A DNA stretch of 64,000 bases, from the NCBI GenBank assembly GCA_033675265.1, contig JAUJYZ010001233.1:86757-150756 (forward strand), in the 5' to 3' direction. Shown in pieces: positions 21,773 through 33,239 of this stretch (within the stretch, counting starts at the first letter, position 1; every line of letters starts with the position of its first letter). This stretch comes from Actinostola sp. cb2023 (taxonomy: Eukaryota; Cnidaria; Anthozoa; Actiniaria; Actinostolidae). The notes under the pieces are model-generated. The model worked only from the letters and a program-made list of their open reading frames with translations. It searched no databases and was not told where the DNA came from. Position numbers and translations under genes: made by a program.

Positions 21773-24016
21773 GAGCGAATGTCTGCTAATATCGAGCAAA
21801 ATATTTAAAAAACGGTCACGGTCAAAATTTAGATTCCGTTCGTTTTTGGTTTGTAGATAGTCATTACCAAGTAAACAAACGTGGTGTAGTTCGTTTTCCA
21901 AATTACGGCCCGAAAATTCAAAAATTAACATAAATCCATTTTGGCTGTCGGCGGCTTCAAAAACAGGCAAAATCCTAAGTGATTTGGTAGGTCCCAAAAC
22001 TTCGTTCGCGTGCAAAATGGAAGAAAGCTATGGCCATTCTATCTCCATATCTTGATTCAATAATAGTTTGCAGTCTGTTTTGGCATAAAACTGTAATCCT
22101 AGCATTTCTCTGAAAATCAGAAAGTCACTTTTAGAACGACAATGAATTTCACACAACGAGAAATAAGAGTTGAGCTTAGAAACGCGAGAAGGATTTTCAC
22201 TAGGTGTCACACGTTTATTCTTTCTAAAATTCATGCTATGAGCTATTTATATATTGTTCTAAGATATATGAAAAATTTGGCTTGGGTTATTTTATCTACG
22301 CTTCGCACCGAGGCCGCGAATATCAATGAAATTTACGCCTTTCACTTTGTAATCGACATCGTTCTGGTTCTGGTGCAGTGCTATTGTCTCCAAACATTTT
22401 GTACTTTGTTCACGAATTTTTGCCAAAAGTGTACATATTTTGTGCAGAAAACAATAATTGTTAGCTGAAGATGAGTTTACCTTAGCAGTAAAAGGGCATT
22501 CTTCTATAATTTGTGGCCAACGTTCGCGACTGTAATTGATTATTTTCATTTGCATGCGCGTAGCAAATTTCAACCCCAGTGGGGTAGGGTAGGGTAATGG
22601 GAGAGGTTATAAAGGCTGTATCAAAAACGTTTCTATTTTCTCTCCTTTTGCAGTGCTATTCACTTAGACTATAAATTCTGATGCTTACACTTTACATTAA
22701 AAAATATATTTAACAGAATCAGATTTTTGTATTTTATTCTAAGACTATAAATGCTTACATTTTTGTTCTCTTTACTCATATTTCAAAACGCTGAGATACA
22801 GAACATTGTATGCGTGTGCATTCCAGCTATTTTAAAGGTTACCATCGTATAACCCAATAATGGAATAGCAAATTAGCTAGTTATAATTCTATCCAATTCG
22901 AATTATGAGTATTCGTATGTCACGTGCGCTTTGTGAACATTCCATCTTGGTCCTTGCAGCAAGGCTATTAAATTGTCCACTTTGCTTGGCTGATCCGGCG
23001 AGTCGCTACTATGTCTGGGGTGCGTTTCTCGAAACTATCGATAGCTTTTCGAGCCGAAAACCAAGTACTAAAATCATATCGATTTCCTAAAAGCTATCGG
23101 GAGCTTCGCGAGAAACAGGCCCCTTGGCTTGTGTCCAATTTATTCAAAATAGTATTCTTGAGGGTTATATATTGGCAATGGCACAAACAGTCTTAGATAA
23201 GATTGTCAAGATACATCTTGTAGATTCACAAGGCACTAAACATTTGGCAAGTCTAACGTTCTAACATATTTAAAAAAATAACTATGATATAACGCGCACT
23301 CTGATTGGACAAAGGATGCGTATTCCGCGTGCTCTATGAGAGCACAGTGCACGCGCGCGCAGATATTCAAATATTTTTGCAACGAACTAAATTGAAAACT
23401 TGCTTTAAAATCATAATTGTATTTTATAAAAGAAATAGCATCGCCAACTATTCCGGTCATCCTGAGCCGAAATTCACTCAGCGGCTTTCCTTCGGAACAT
23501 AGACTTCGATTGATCACTCGTATCAGTAAACATTCGCTCCAAAACAGGTTAAATAAGGCTCCTTTAGTTAATTAAACACCGTTGGACATTCAAAATTCAA
23601 ATTTTTTGCAACGAACTAAATTGAAAACTTGCTTTAAAATCATAATTGTATTTTATAAAAGAAATAGCGGAAAACTCGGAAGCTTTGCTCTATCTGGAGT
23701 TATAGAAGCACTTGGGAATTGAAAGAAGACTCGAGAAGTGGCTACGCCTCGTGCTTGTCCTAGCACTTCTCTCGTCTTCTTCCAATTCCCGCGTGCTTCT
23801 ATTTAACAATTAGACTACGAATTCGAGTGTTCTATGAGTCAATAGGGAACGAGGCGCGTAGCGTCGAGTTAACGATTTCAACTCATAGAAAACGAGAACG
23901 AGTAGTCTAATTGTTTTAGTAGAAACCAACTAGCATACGATATATTATTGATTTTCTGCTTTGTTTTTGTTCAAAAGGCCGGCATTTTCGCTACTCACTA
24001 TCTATCACTCAATAGA

Positions 24017-24336
24017 TGGACCTTTCCGTAGTTTCCCAGAATGCTTCATGATTCTGCGCTCGCAAGCGAGGCCAGGGGAAAAAATATTTAGAATTGATCG
24101 TGTTTTGAGGAAAATATGACTACTGTAACGAATCAAGAACAGAAGAAAAATATTTTATTTGCTTGAGAATTTGCATCTATCTTTGGTAATTCTTCTTACG
24201 CACTTTTAATTTAAAAGTCTAAGTTTTTTACTGAATTTCTTCATTCTCTCTTAATATTTTCGATCTATTTGTACCCTGACCTCGCTTGCACGCGCATAAT
24301 CATGAAGCATTCTGGGAAACTACGGAAAGGTCCATA
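24017..24336. mobile_element. MITE nested in the left palindrome arm
   Basis: Ends ATGGACCTTTCCGTAGTTTC and inverse, about 56 bp of inverted repeat, including CCAGAATGCTTCATGATT. It interrupts an older MITE of the 47236-47421 family. The mirror copy is at about 24648-24970. Confidence 0.85.
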
Positions 24337-24647
24337 GTGAGTACGTTAGCCAATCAGATTGCAGGATTCGTGATAGTATGCTAGTTTGTTTCTACTAAAA
24401 CTCGATAGAGCACGCAGCCTCGTTTTCGATTTCTTCAAGAGAGACTTAGCAAACACGGCGCAACGTCAAAAAGAACGGCGCGCGCGCTGACGAATAACTG
24501 TGAAAACGACCGTTGTCGTCCTCAGCGTCATGATGACGGGACGTGAAAACAAGTGAAATTAATGGCGTCGTGAACTTGACGTCGCGACGTTGTCACGAAC
24601 TAGCATGCTATCACGAATCCTGCAATCTGATTGGCTAACGTACTCAC

Positions 24648-24970
24648 TATGGACCTTTCCGTAGTTTCCCAGAATGCTTCATGATTATGCGCGTGCAAGC
24701 GAGGTCAGGGTACAAAATAGATCGAAAATATTAAGAGAGAATGAAGAAATTCAGTAAAAAACTTAGACTTTTAAATTAAAAGTGCGTAAGAAGAATTACC
24801 AAAGATAGATGCAAATTCTCAAGCAAATAAAATATTTTTCTTCTGTTCTTGATTCGTTACAGTAGTCATATTTTCCTCAAAACACGATCAATTCTAAATA
24901 TTTTTTCCCCCTGACCTCGCTTGCGCGCGCAGAATCATGAAGCATTCTGGGAAACTACGGAAAGGTCCAT
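24648..24970. mobile_element. MITE nested in the right palindrome arm (mirror copy)
   Basis: Inverse copy of 24017-24336 with a few base differences, at the symmetric place in the other arm. Confidence 0.85.
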
Positions 24971-26412
24971 CTATTGAGTGATAGATAGTGAGTAGCGAAA
25001 ATGCCGGCCTTTTGAACAAAAACAAAGCAGAAAATCAATAATATATCGTATGCTAGTTGGTTTCTACTAAAACAATTAGACTACTCGTTCTCGTTTTCTA
25101 TGAGTTGAAATCGTTAACTCGACGCTACGCGCCTCGTTCCCTATTGACTCATAGAACACTCGAATTCGTAGTCTAATTGTTAAATAGAAGCACGCGGGAA
25201 TTGGAAGAAGACGAGAGAAGTGCTAGGACAAGCACGAGGCGTAGCCACTTCTCGAGTCTTCTTTCAATTCCCAAGTGCTTCTATAACTCCAGATAGAGCA
25301 AAGCTTCCGAGTTTTCCGCTATTTCTTTTATAAAATACAATTATGATTTTAAAGCAAGTTTTCAATTTAGTTCGTTGCAAAAATATTTGAATTTTGAATG
25401 TCCAACGGTGTTTAATTAACTAAAGGAGCCTTATTTAACCTGTTTTGGAGCGAATGTTTACTGATACGAGAGATCAATCGAAGTCTATGTTCCGAAGGAA
25501 AGCCGCTGAGTGAATTTCGGCTCAGGATGACCGGAATAGTTGGCGATGCTATTTCTTTTATAAAATACAATTATGATTTTAAAGCAAGTTTTCAATTTAG
25601 TTCGTTGCAAAAATATTTGAATATCTGCGCGCGCGTGCACTGTGCTCTCATAGAGCACGCGGAATACGCAGCCTTTGTCCAATCAGAGTGCGCGTTATAT
25701 CATAGTTATTTTTTTAAATATGTTAGAACGTTAGACTTGCCAAATGTTTAGTGCCTTGTGAATCTACAAGATGTATCTTGACAATCTTATCTAAGACTGT
25801 TTGTGCCATTGCCAATATATAACCCTCAAGAATACTATTTTGAATAAATTGGACACAAGCCAAGGGGCCTGTTTCTCGCGAAGCTCCCGATAGCTTTTAG
25901 GAAATCGATATGATTTTAGTACTTGGTTTTCGGCTCGAAAAGCTATCGATAGTTTCTAGAAACGCACCCCAGACATAGTAGCGACTCGCCGGATCAGCCA
26001 AGCAAAGTGGACAATTTAATAGCCTTGCTGCAAGGACCAAGATGGAATGTTCACAAAGCGCACGTGACATACGAATACTCATAATTCGAATTGGATAGAA
26101 TTATAACTAGCTAATTTGCTATTCCATTATTGGGTTATACGATGGTAACCTTTAAAATAGCTGGAATGCACACGCATACAATGTTCTGTATCTCAGCGTT
26201 TTGAAATATGAGTAAAGAGAACAAAAATGTAAGCATTTATAGTCTTAGAATAAAATACAAAATCTGATTCTGTTAAATATATTTTTTAATGTAAAGTGTA
26301 AGCATCAGAATTTATAGTCTAAGTGAATAGCACTGCAAAAGGAGAGAAAATAGAAACGTTTTTGATACAGCCTTTATAACCTCTCCCATTACCCTACCCT
26401 ACCCCACTGGGG

Positions 26413-27195
26413 TTGAAATTTGCTACGCGCATGCAAATGAAAATAATCAATTACAGTCGCGAACGTTGGCCACAAATTATAGAAGAATGCCCTTTTACTG
26501 CTAAGGCAAACTCATCTTCAGCTAACAATTATTGTTTTCTGCACAAAATATGTACACTTTTGGCAAAAATTCGTGAACAAAGTACAAAATGTTTGGAGAC
26601 AATAGCACTGCACCAGAACCAGAACGATGTCGATTACAAAGTGAAAGGCGTAAATTTCATTGATATTCGCGGCCTCGGTGCGAAGCGTAGATAAAATAAC
26701 CCAAGCCAAATTTTTCATATATCTTAGAACAATATATAAATAGCTCATAGCATGAATTTTAGAAAGAATAAACGTGTGACACCTAGTGAAAATCCTTCTC
26801 GCGTTTCTAAGCTCAACTCTTATTTCTCGTTGTGTGAAATTCATTGTCGTTCTAAAAGTGACTTTCTGATTTTCAGAGAAATGCTAGGATTACAGTTTTA
26901 TGCCAAAACAGACTGCAAACTATTATTGAATCAAGATATGGAGATAGAATGGCCTTAGCTTTCTTCCATTTTGCACGCGAACGAAGTTTTGGGACCTACC
27001 AAATCACTTAGGATTTTGCCTGTTTTTGAAGCCGTCGACAGCCAAAATGGATTTATGTTAATTTTTGAATTTTCGGGCCGTAATTTGAAAAACGAACTAC
27101 ACCACGTTTGTTTACTTGGTAATGCCTATCTTCAAGCCAAAAACGAACGGAATCTAAATTTTGACCGTGACCGCTCAGTGTATGCTCGATATTAG
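26413..27195 (+). pseudogene. Decayed coding region in the palindrome arm (mirror copy at about 21800-22573 minus)
   Basis: Three frames lie in one phase and orientation: 26413-26694 (93 codons; RERWPQIIEECPFTAK, DIRGLGAKRR), 26752-26958 (68 codons; SYFSLCEIHCRSKSD) and 26971-27195 (IFEFSGRNL). They are separated by stops. The left arm has the same stops, so decay preceded the duplication of the arm or gene conversion keeps the arms alike. I do not recognise the protein. It could be a remnant of a gene carried by the ancestral element, or chance frames maintained in repeats. Confidence 0.3.
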
Positions 27196-27208
27196 CAGAC
27201 ATTCGCTC

Positions 27209-29253
27209 TTAAACGACTTAGATTATACATCACTTATAGAAAACAACATTCCAAAGTGGCTTGATGAATTTAAAGAAGTTCAGGACAAAAGAGTCTTATG
27301 GGACTTAATTAAATATATAATTCGACAGATTACAATGAAATTCGGCAAAATACACGGCAAAATACACAAAAAAGTTTTAACAGATGCAGAAGAAAAACTA
27401 AAATCTTCAGAAAACAGCTGTTGTATCTCACCAACGGAATCCAACATTATAGAATTAGAAAAAGCCAAAACAGAATATGAAGGATTGTTCGATTATATTA
27501 CTCAAGGAAGCATAATACGATCGAGAGCAATGTGGCACGAAAAAGGCGAAAAGAACAACAAATACTTCCTAAATCTTGAAAACAGCAGAGCAAAAAAGAA
27601 CTGTATACGCAAAATACATAATCATAGAGAGAAGTTGACATTCGATCCCGAAACCATAATAAAAGTGTTAGAAAATTATTATACAAAGTTGTATGATGAA
27701 GATATTGTATCCAAAGATAATCTAGCAGAAATTAATACTTGTTGTCCTTCTGCTGGTATTCGTAAATTAACAGAGAATCAAAATCAAATGTGCGAGGGGA
27801 AATTAACATTAGGTGAATGTTACAAATTAACGCTTTGAAATCGTTTGAAAATAATAAAGCACCAGGTAATGACAGCCTAACTGCTGAATTTTACAAACAT
27901 TTTTGGCCTAAATTAAGCCATTTCCTTGTTGAATCACTAAACTACGCGTACACATACGGCGAACTATCAAACACACAGAAACAAGCCATAATTCGCCTAG
28001 TAGAAAAAAAAGACAAAGACAGACTCTTTTTAAAAAATTGGAGACCAATCCTTAATAAATGTTGACGCAAAAATTGGATCTAAAGCATTGTCACTACGAC
28101 TCAAGAAAGTGCTGCCTGAAATGATACACCACAATCAAAATGCTTATGTAGAAGGACGAACATCTTTTGATGCAATCCGCAGCATCGACGATGTCATTGA
28201 ATATACCAAAAATACCAACATTCCAGGCCTACTTGTGGCAATTGATTTTGAGAAGGCATTTGATTCTTTAAATACTAATTTTCTTATACAAACACTAGAG
28301 TTTTTCCATTTTAGTCCATCCTTCATTAAGTGGATCAAAGTTCTCAATAATAATGTTACTAGCTCTGTAATGAACAATGGATTCTGCCCAGGGGGGGTAC
28401 GTACCAGTTATTTTAGAATTAGGAAAGGCGTTAGACAAGGAGATCCACTCTCCGCATATCTATTTATTATCGCTCTGAAAGTTCTTGCCTGTCACATCCG
28501 TAGTAACAATGAAATACATGGAATCAAAATTGGACGAAATGAAACAAAGATCATGTGGTTGGGAAGTGCCCGTGGAAAAACAAATGAAGATTTAGGCATA
28601 AAAAAGATCGATTGCACATTGAAAATTATCGGGATCTATTTTACTTACGACGAAAAACTACGGAATAAGCTAAATTTTGATGATATACTAACATCGATAA
28701 AAGAGACTCTAAACAAGTGGAAATGGCGAAACTTGACACTATATGGAAGGATCCAAATCATTAAATCATTTGCAATTCCTAAATTAATTTACAGAGCATC
28801 ACAAATTAGTATAGACAAAGCCACAATAGATAATGCAAGCAGACTACTCTTTGACTTTTTGTGGAATGGCAGGGACAGAGTAAAAAGAACAGTTATGATT
28901 AGTGACCTAGATGAAGGGGGCCTAAAAATGCCACATATCGACTCAATTATAAAGGCGCAAAGAATTATGTGCTCGATTAAATTTATTACTAACTACAACA
29001 GTACTTGGAAATGGTTTTTAGAGCAATATCTCTGCAGTGTAGGCGGATCCTTTTTGTTAAACTGCTGCTTCGATATCAAGCATTTAAATATCGGACTTCC
29101 TAAATACTACCACGAATGTCTGGAAACATGGAGCTCTTTATTAGCGACATCCAAACCCGAGACACATATAGAGATTTTGAATGAAGTAATCTGGAACAAT
29201 AAGAATATATGTATTGCAAATCGTTCAATATACAATAATAAGTTTTATAACAT
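27209..29253 (+). pseudogene. LINE (Tx1/L1-type) ORF2, reverse transcriptase part, catalytic box deleted
   Basis: Continues the frame interrupted at 21772: LIENNIPKWLDEF, EKGEKNNKYFLNLE, NNKAPGNDSLTAEFY, LKNWRP, HHNQNAYVEGRTSFDAIRSI, LLVAIDFEKAFDSLN, VRQGDPLSAYLFII, LTLYGRIQIIKSFAIPKLIY and DEGGLKMPHI. These are successive RT motifs of the Tx1/L1 group. Frameshifts fall near 27830 and 28050. Between IHGIKIGRNE and TKIMWLG (about 28535-28555) the block carrying the F/Y-ADD catalytic pair is missing, an in-frame deletion of roughly 45 codons. The copy cannot reverse-transcribe. It is broken again at 29254 by a second insertion. Confidence 0.92.
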
Positions 29254-29557
29254 AGCTACAATATAACGCGCACTCTGATTGGCTGGTTATCTATGAACAA
29301 GAAATGGATATACCATAGAGATATTTCATGGAAATCACATCAAAATCCAAAAACAAAGATTTTCGCTGAGGTTTTCGTACCTACTATAAGACGAAAATGG
29401 ATGACTTTGCTTTATTTAGCATTGACCACGGAGACCTAAGCTTACCGACTTTCTCAGCGGTTAAAACTCATTGTTAACGAACCCGACATAAGCGAAAATG
29501 CCGAACTAGAAAGTGTCAAAACAACACGCTTTGCATCCCGGTTTCGCATAAGCTTAC

Positions 29558-29655
29558 TTGTCGGAGGACGATTTACAGCAAGTTTTGATGGATAAGCAGT
29601 CAAAAAAGGACAAAGAAAATGATAAACTGGCCGTGTTTCAATATTTAAAGGTAAG
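29558..29655 (+). pseudogene. Possible orphan first-exon fragment of a DUF3504-type recombinase gene
   Basis: SEDDLQQVLMDKQSKKDKEN followed by an AVFQYLK helix ends at AAAG/GTAAGT, a good splice donor. DUF3504 genes often start with a similar acidic stretch and a helical DNA-binding segment. No second exon is found nearby. Weak. Confidence 0.25.
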
Positions 29656-29871
29656 TAACATAATGTTTAAACGACGAAGAAGAAAACTATGTAATCCTAA
29701 TTATTTGAAAACAAATGATCGTACAGCAACAGATAATTGTATTTTGGTAGCAAAATTTTACAAATTCAAGTCCAAGTAAGCTCAAGCTTTACTTGTCACA
29801 ACTTGTGTGAGAAACTGACTGAATATCATAATAACAACAAAAAATACTTTAAATAAATTTCCTGTAATAAG

Positions 29872-30003
29872 TATAGGTAATCATACGGTTTCGAGTTCAA
29901 TTTGGGATTAATTCGCACGAGTGTGTTTTTCAAAGAGCTCTTTGAAAAACACACGAGTGCGAATTATCCCAAATTGAACGAGAAACCGTATGATTACTTA
30001 TTA
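29872..30003. mobile_element. Palindromic MITE, about 130 bp
   Basis: AGTGTGTTTTTCAAAGAGCT meets its inverse almost without loop, and the symmetry extends out to GTAATCATACGGTTTC on both sides. A near-perfect hairpin. Confidence 0.85.
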
Positions 30004-31579
30004 ATAATATAGATGCAAAAATTTAGCGAAAATTAGACAGCAAAGGACACATGAAAACAAGCATGCACGTAGCGAAGTACTCGTTTATTTGACATCAAAT
30101 TAATCGACACTACAACACAACAACTATAGTACATAATGATTGTAGCAACAAACAGTAATAAGTACAAAGGCTGTTCATCGTTTTTAGAAAGTTGAAACGA
30201 GTACAAAACTCTGATTTTCTATTCCCGAAAGCTCAAAAGTTTGATCCTCAGACCTCAGTTTTTAATTGAGGCGGAGTTCATTCACGCACTCAGAGAGAGA
30301 AATTCGACCAAACTTACTGTAAATCACTGGATATCCTTGATTACTTTCCTGACCACTCAAACCAAAGTTGAATACTCATTAATTTGTAGAAGTTTGAAGT
30401 ACCTTTTGCTTACAAGAGGTGAAGAGCCAACAAAGTTCTTCATTTATCACGTACATGTAGTTTTCAGTTTTCCTTTCTAGAGAAGGCTTCCCCGTCAACT
30501 TTCATGTCGAGTCTATAAAATGGTGAAAATGTTGTTTTTGGTGCTTGTTAACTCCAGAATAACAGGCAGCGAGTCCTTTTTTCCATTCTTTCTGTCTTTT
30601 GTACTGCATAAAATTGATTTTTCAGTGATTTTGGTAGCGTTTTTCAACCCTTTTTCGGCAAAGATCCGCCATCTTGAAATTTTTGAAATTCTGTGAATTT
30701 TCTGTTGCCATGGAAACCACTGCAATGTGATTGGCTAAAATTATTTTCTATTGTTTATTAGGCAATCAAAAGCGAAATTTTGTTTGTAATTTGCACTGTG
30801 TTACACTCTTTTGCACTGTGTTACACTTTTTTGCACAGTGTTTAGAATAAATAGCAAAGCTCTCAGCCAATCAAAATCGAGTAATTTTTGCATCTATATT
30901 ATTATTAAGCTTATCAATTACGTTAAAAGTACCTTTTCCATCACTTTTTTTAGCCTGGTGTATAAAAGAGACAATTTGTCCAAACTCCACTTGCTTGAAA
31001 GAATGACAAACTCGATGCCCACCTTGACTGGCTGAAGCCGCGATTTTACGCCAAAGCGAGGAAAACAGACGAGGGAATGTACAGCAAAAAGACACTACTC
31101 AGTACAGATAACTTATATACCGAATCGTCACACCATGGCGATATCTGAGCACCGAAATGAGCAAAGCTTGGCTCATTATAACACACGTCCATCGTCAATA
31201 CAACTTCACCACTGCAGCGAAATCTTGTCACGAAGCCTCGAGCAAAGTTCTTCTACACTACATGTACAGCAGTTGCTTTGGCTCAACCGTCCTTTCAAGT
31301 AATAGCAGCAGTACAGCAAAACAATGTCAGTCATCTTAGTGAGGGTCAGATGAAGCCTCCAATCCACTTTGATTCCCTTTTCAACAACTACACTATCCAG
31401 AACGTCCAAGTTGTAGTTTCGTCGAACGCTCGTAATCGATGTGTTTTTAAACTTCAAAAGTTCTTTGAAAATTCATCTCTAGAACGTGCCAAAATGAAAA
31501 ACTGTGTTTTTTTGTAATGTTTAGATAAATCTATTTTGTAAATTTTCCACGGAAAATGTGTAGTTTTGAGAAAATAGAG
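30004..31579. other. AT-rich DNA inside the composite insertion, no recognised gene
   Basis: Several frames of 60-83 codons, none recognisable. Three short repeats of TTGCACTGTGTTACACT lie at about 30790-30840. Confidence 0.4.
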
Positions 31580-31917
31580 CACTTTGAGAGCGACATTTGC
31601 TGGTGTAAAGTCGTCTTCAGGTTTTGAACACTTTGAATGAATTGAGAAATACGTGCGCAGGTTTAGAAGAATTTGTCAGTTGATCAGAAGTATTGATAAC
31701 AATAAATCTGTTTTTGACCGGTAAAATCCTTGTCTTTTATGTTTAGTTGTGTGTATATGTAGACCACTTTTAGCGGCTTTTGCTTGTGTATTAAAAGTTG
31801 TCTTCAGATATTGAACAATTTGAAAGAATTGAGATATATTCGTGCGCCAGTGTGAAGAATTTGTCAGTTGATCAGAATTATTGATAACAATAAATCAGTT
31901 TTTGACGCGTAAAAGCC
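31580..31917. repeat. Diverged tandem duplication, period about 190 bp
   Basis: Two units share GTCTTCAGxTxTTGAACA and AATTTGTCAGTTGATCAGAA followed by TATTGATAACAATAAATC. Divergence is noticeable, so the duplication is old. Confidence 0.75.
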
Positions 31918-31937
31918 ATGGCTATGTTATAAAAGCA

Positions 31938-32119
31938 ATGGTCAATGCTTAGCTGTGCGTATATCCAGTTCTGGATGCACTTGGTCGGCTGCTAAGCACT
32001 CAAGAAGCTAGAGTCGCACTCGGCGTAGCCGAGTGCGACTCTTACGCTTCTCTCGTGCTTAGCAGCCTCCCGCGTGCATCCAGAACTGGATATACGCACG
32101 CTAAGCATTGACCATTCCT
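31938..32119. mobile_element. Palindromic MITE, about 180 bp
   Basis: Arms AATGGTCAATGCTTAGC...GTATATCCAGTTCTGGATGC and inverse, centred on GGCGTAGCC. Ends immediately before the LINE resumes. Confidence 0.88.
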
Positions 32120-32131
32120 TTAATTTAACAT

Positions 32132-33222
32132 GGGCATAGTAAAAATTGGTCCAGTGCGGCAAATTAAAATCATTTGAAATATTTAAGCAAGATCTTCCAG
32201 ATATTACTTTGGCTGATTATTTTTTATTAATAGGAATTGTTCAGTCTCTCCCTCCGGACTGGAAGATAATTCTGAAAAAAAATATTCCGCTGTCGAAACG
32301 TATCAACAGTGATGTTGTGATCCAAATTCAACTTAACAAAAAAAGAATAAAAACACACAAGATCACCTCAAAACTGCTTTATTCTGAATTTGTCACACAA
32401 TCAATATCATCTCCAACTGCTGTAAGAAAGTATGAAACAATATACTCAAACACTAATTTCAACTGGAAACAAATATTTACATTACCTGTCAAAATTTCCT
32501 TAGATACTAAATCCAGAGAATTTCAATTTAAAATCCTACATAGAATCCTGTATACAAACTACCTAGGCTTCAAAATGAAAATTACAAGCTCTAATCTTTG
32601 TACCTTTTGCGAAAACACTGAAGAATCCCTTGAACATTTATTTGTGAGTTGCAAACACACAAGGTTTTACTGAATAAAAATCAAAAATTGGTTAAATTCT
32701 CTAGGGTACAACGTAGCCTCCTTATCTGAAATAGACATCCTATTTGCTCAATGGGATAATGAATCGAACAATTATATTACCATAAATTTTTTTAATTCTA
32801 ATTGCCAAGCAAGTAATTTATAAATGTAGAAGCTTAAAAATCAAACCTTCCCTGGATATTATCATTGTAAAATTAAAACAAATCAAACAAATTGAATATT
32901 TTATTGCAAGGCGAAGGGAAAAGATGCTTGACTACCAAAAAAAATTGGGAAAATATAAATGTAGAGATCATTTCACAACTTATATGATTAATATTTGTTC
33001 TTAGTTAGTTTATTTTTAATACAGTCAATATGTTATCTAGCATTGCGATGTAGAGTATGTCGTAGTATCAGTAGTAGAATTGTAAGTAGTCGGTATTGTA
33101 ATGTAATGTAAAGTAGCATATATCCATAGAATATCGAAATGTAATGTTAAAATAGCAGTATATATTGTTAGTATCGTGATGTATATATATTTATTACATA
33201 TTAAACATTAAAAAAAAAAAAG
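32132..33222 (+). pseudogene. LINE ORF2 C-terminus, 3' untranslated region and A-rich tail
   Basis: Resumes the LINE protein: LPDITLADYFLLIGIVQSLP, ISLDTKSREFQFKILHRILY and LCTFCENTEESLEHLFVSCK, a C-x2-C...H-x4-C zinc-knuckle typical of this clade's C-terminus. A stop after RFY (about 32674) and frame changes follow; the protein-like signal ends near 33003 (MLDYQKKLGKYKC). The tail runs to an A tract at 33210-33222. That A tract fixes the orientation and 3' end of the LINE. Confidence 0.88.
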
Positions 33223-33239
33223 TATCCTCGTGTCTACCC

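Larger units (their letters stand above)
21773..27208. mobile_element. 5.4-kb nearly perfect palindromic element, TTAA target duplication
   Basis: Arms 21773-24388 and 24598-27208 (about 2.6 kb each) are inverse copies with only scattered differences, around a spacer of about 209 bp. The element starts GAGCGAATGTCTGCTAATAT and ends with the inverse. TTAA flanks it at 21769-21772 and 27209-27212. Removing the element and one TTAA joins ...AACAATACGTTATTAA to ACGACTTAGATTATAC and restores the LINE reading frame, so this is a true insertion. The arms contain strings of smaller palindromes and decayed frames, but no recognisable transposase. TTAA duplication is the habit of piggyBac-type and a few other superfamilies. 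Confidence 0.93.
29254..32131. mobile_element. 2.9-kb composite insertion in the LINE
   Basis: TAACAT occurs at 29248-29253 and 32126-32131. Joining across it continues the LINE protein (FYN to MGIVKI), so everything between arrived later. The left end resembles DNA at 23281 (ATATAACGCGCACTCTGATT). The contents are palindromic MITEs, a tandem duplication and AT-rich DNA. The two ends are not inverse copies, so it may be several nested insertions rather than one element. Confidence 0.7.

Noticed and set aside
22905..23090. Identical short frames in both arms of the 5.4-kb palindrome as duplicated genes
   Set aside because: Their identity is explained by the palindrome; no recognisable protein features and no conservation evidence.
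31046..31517. Several 60-83 codon frames within the composite insertion
   Set aside because: Frames in all phases, no recognisable motif and no splice context.
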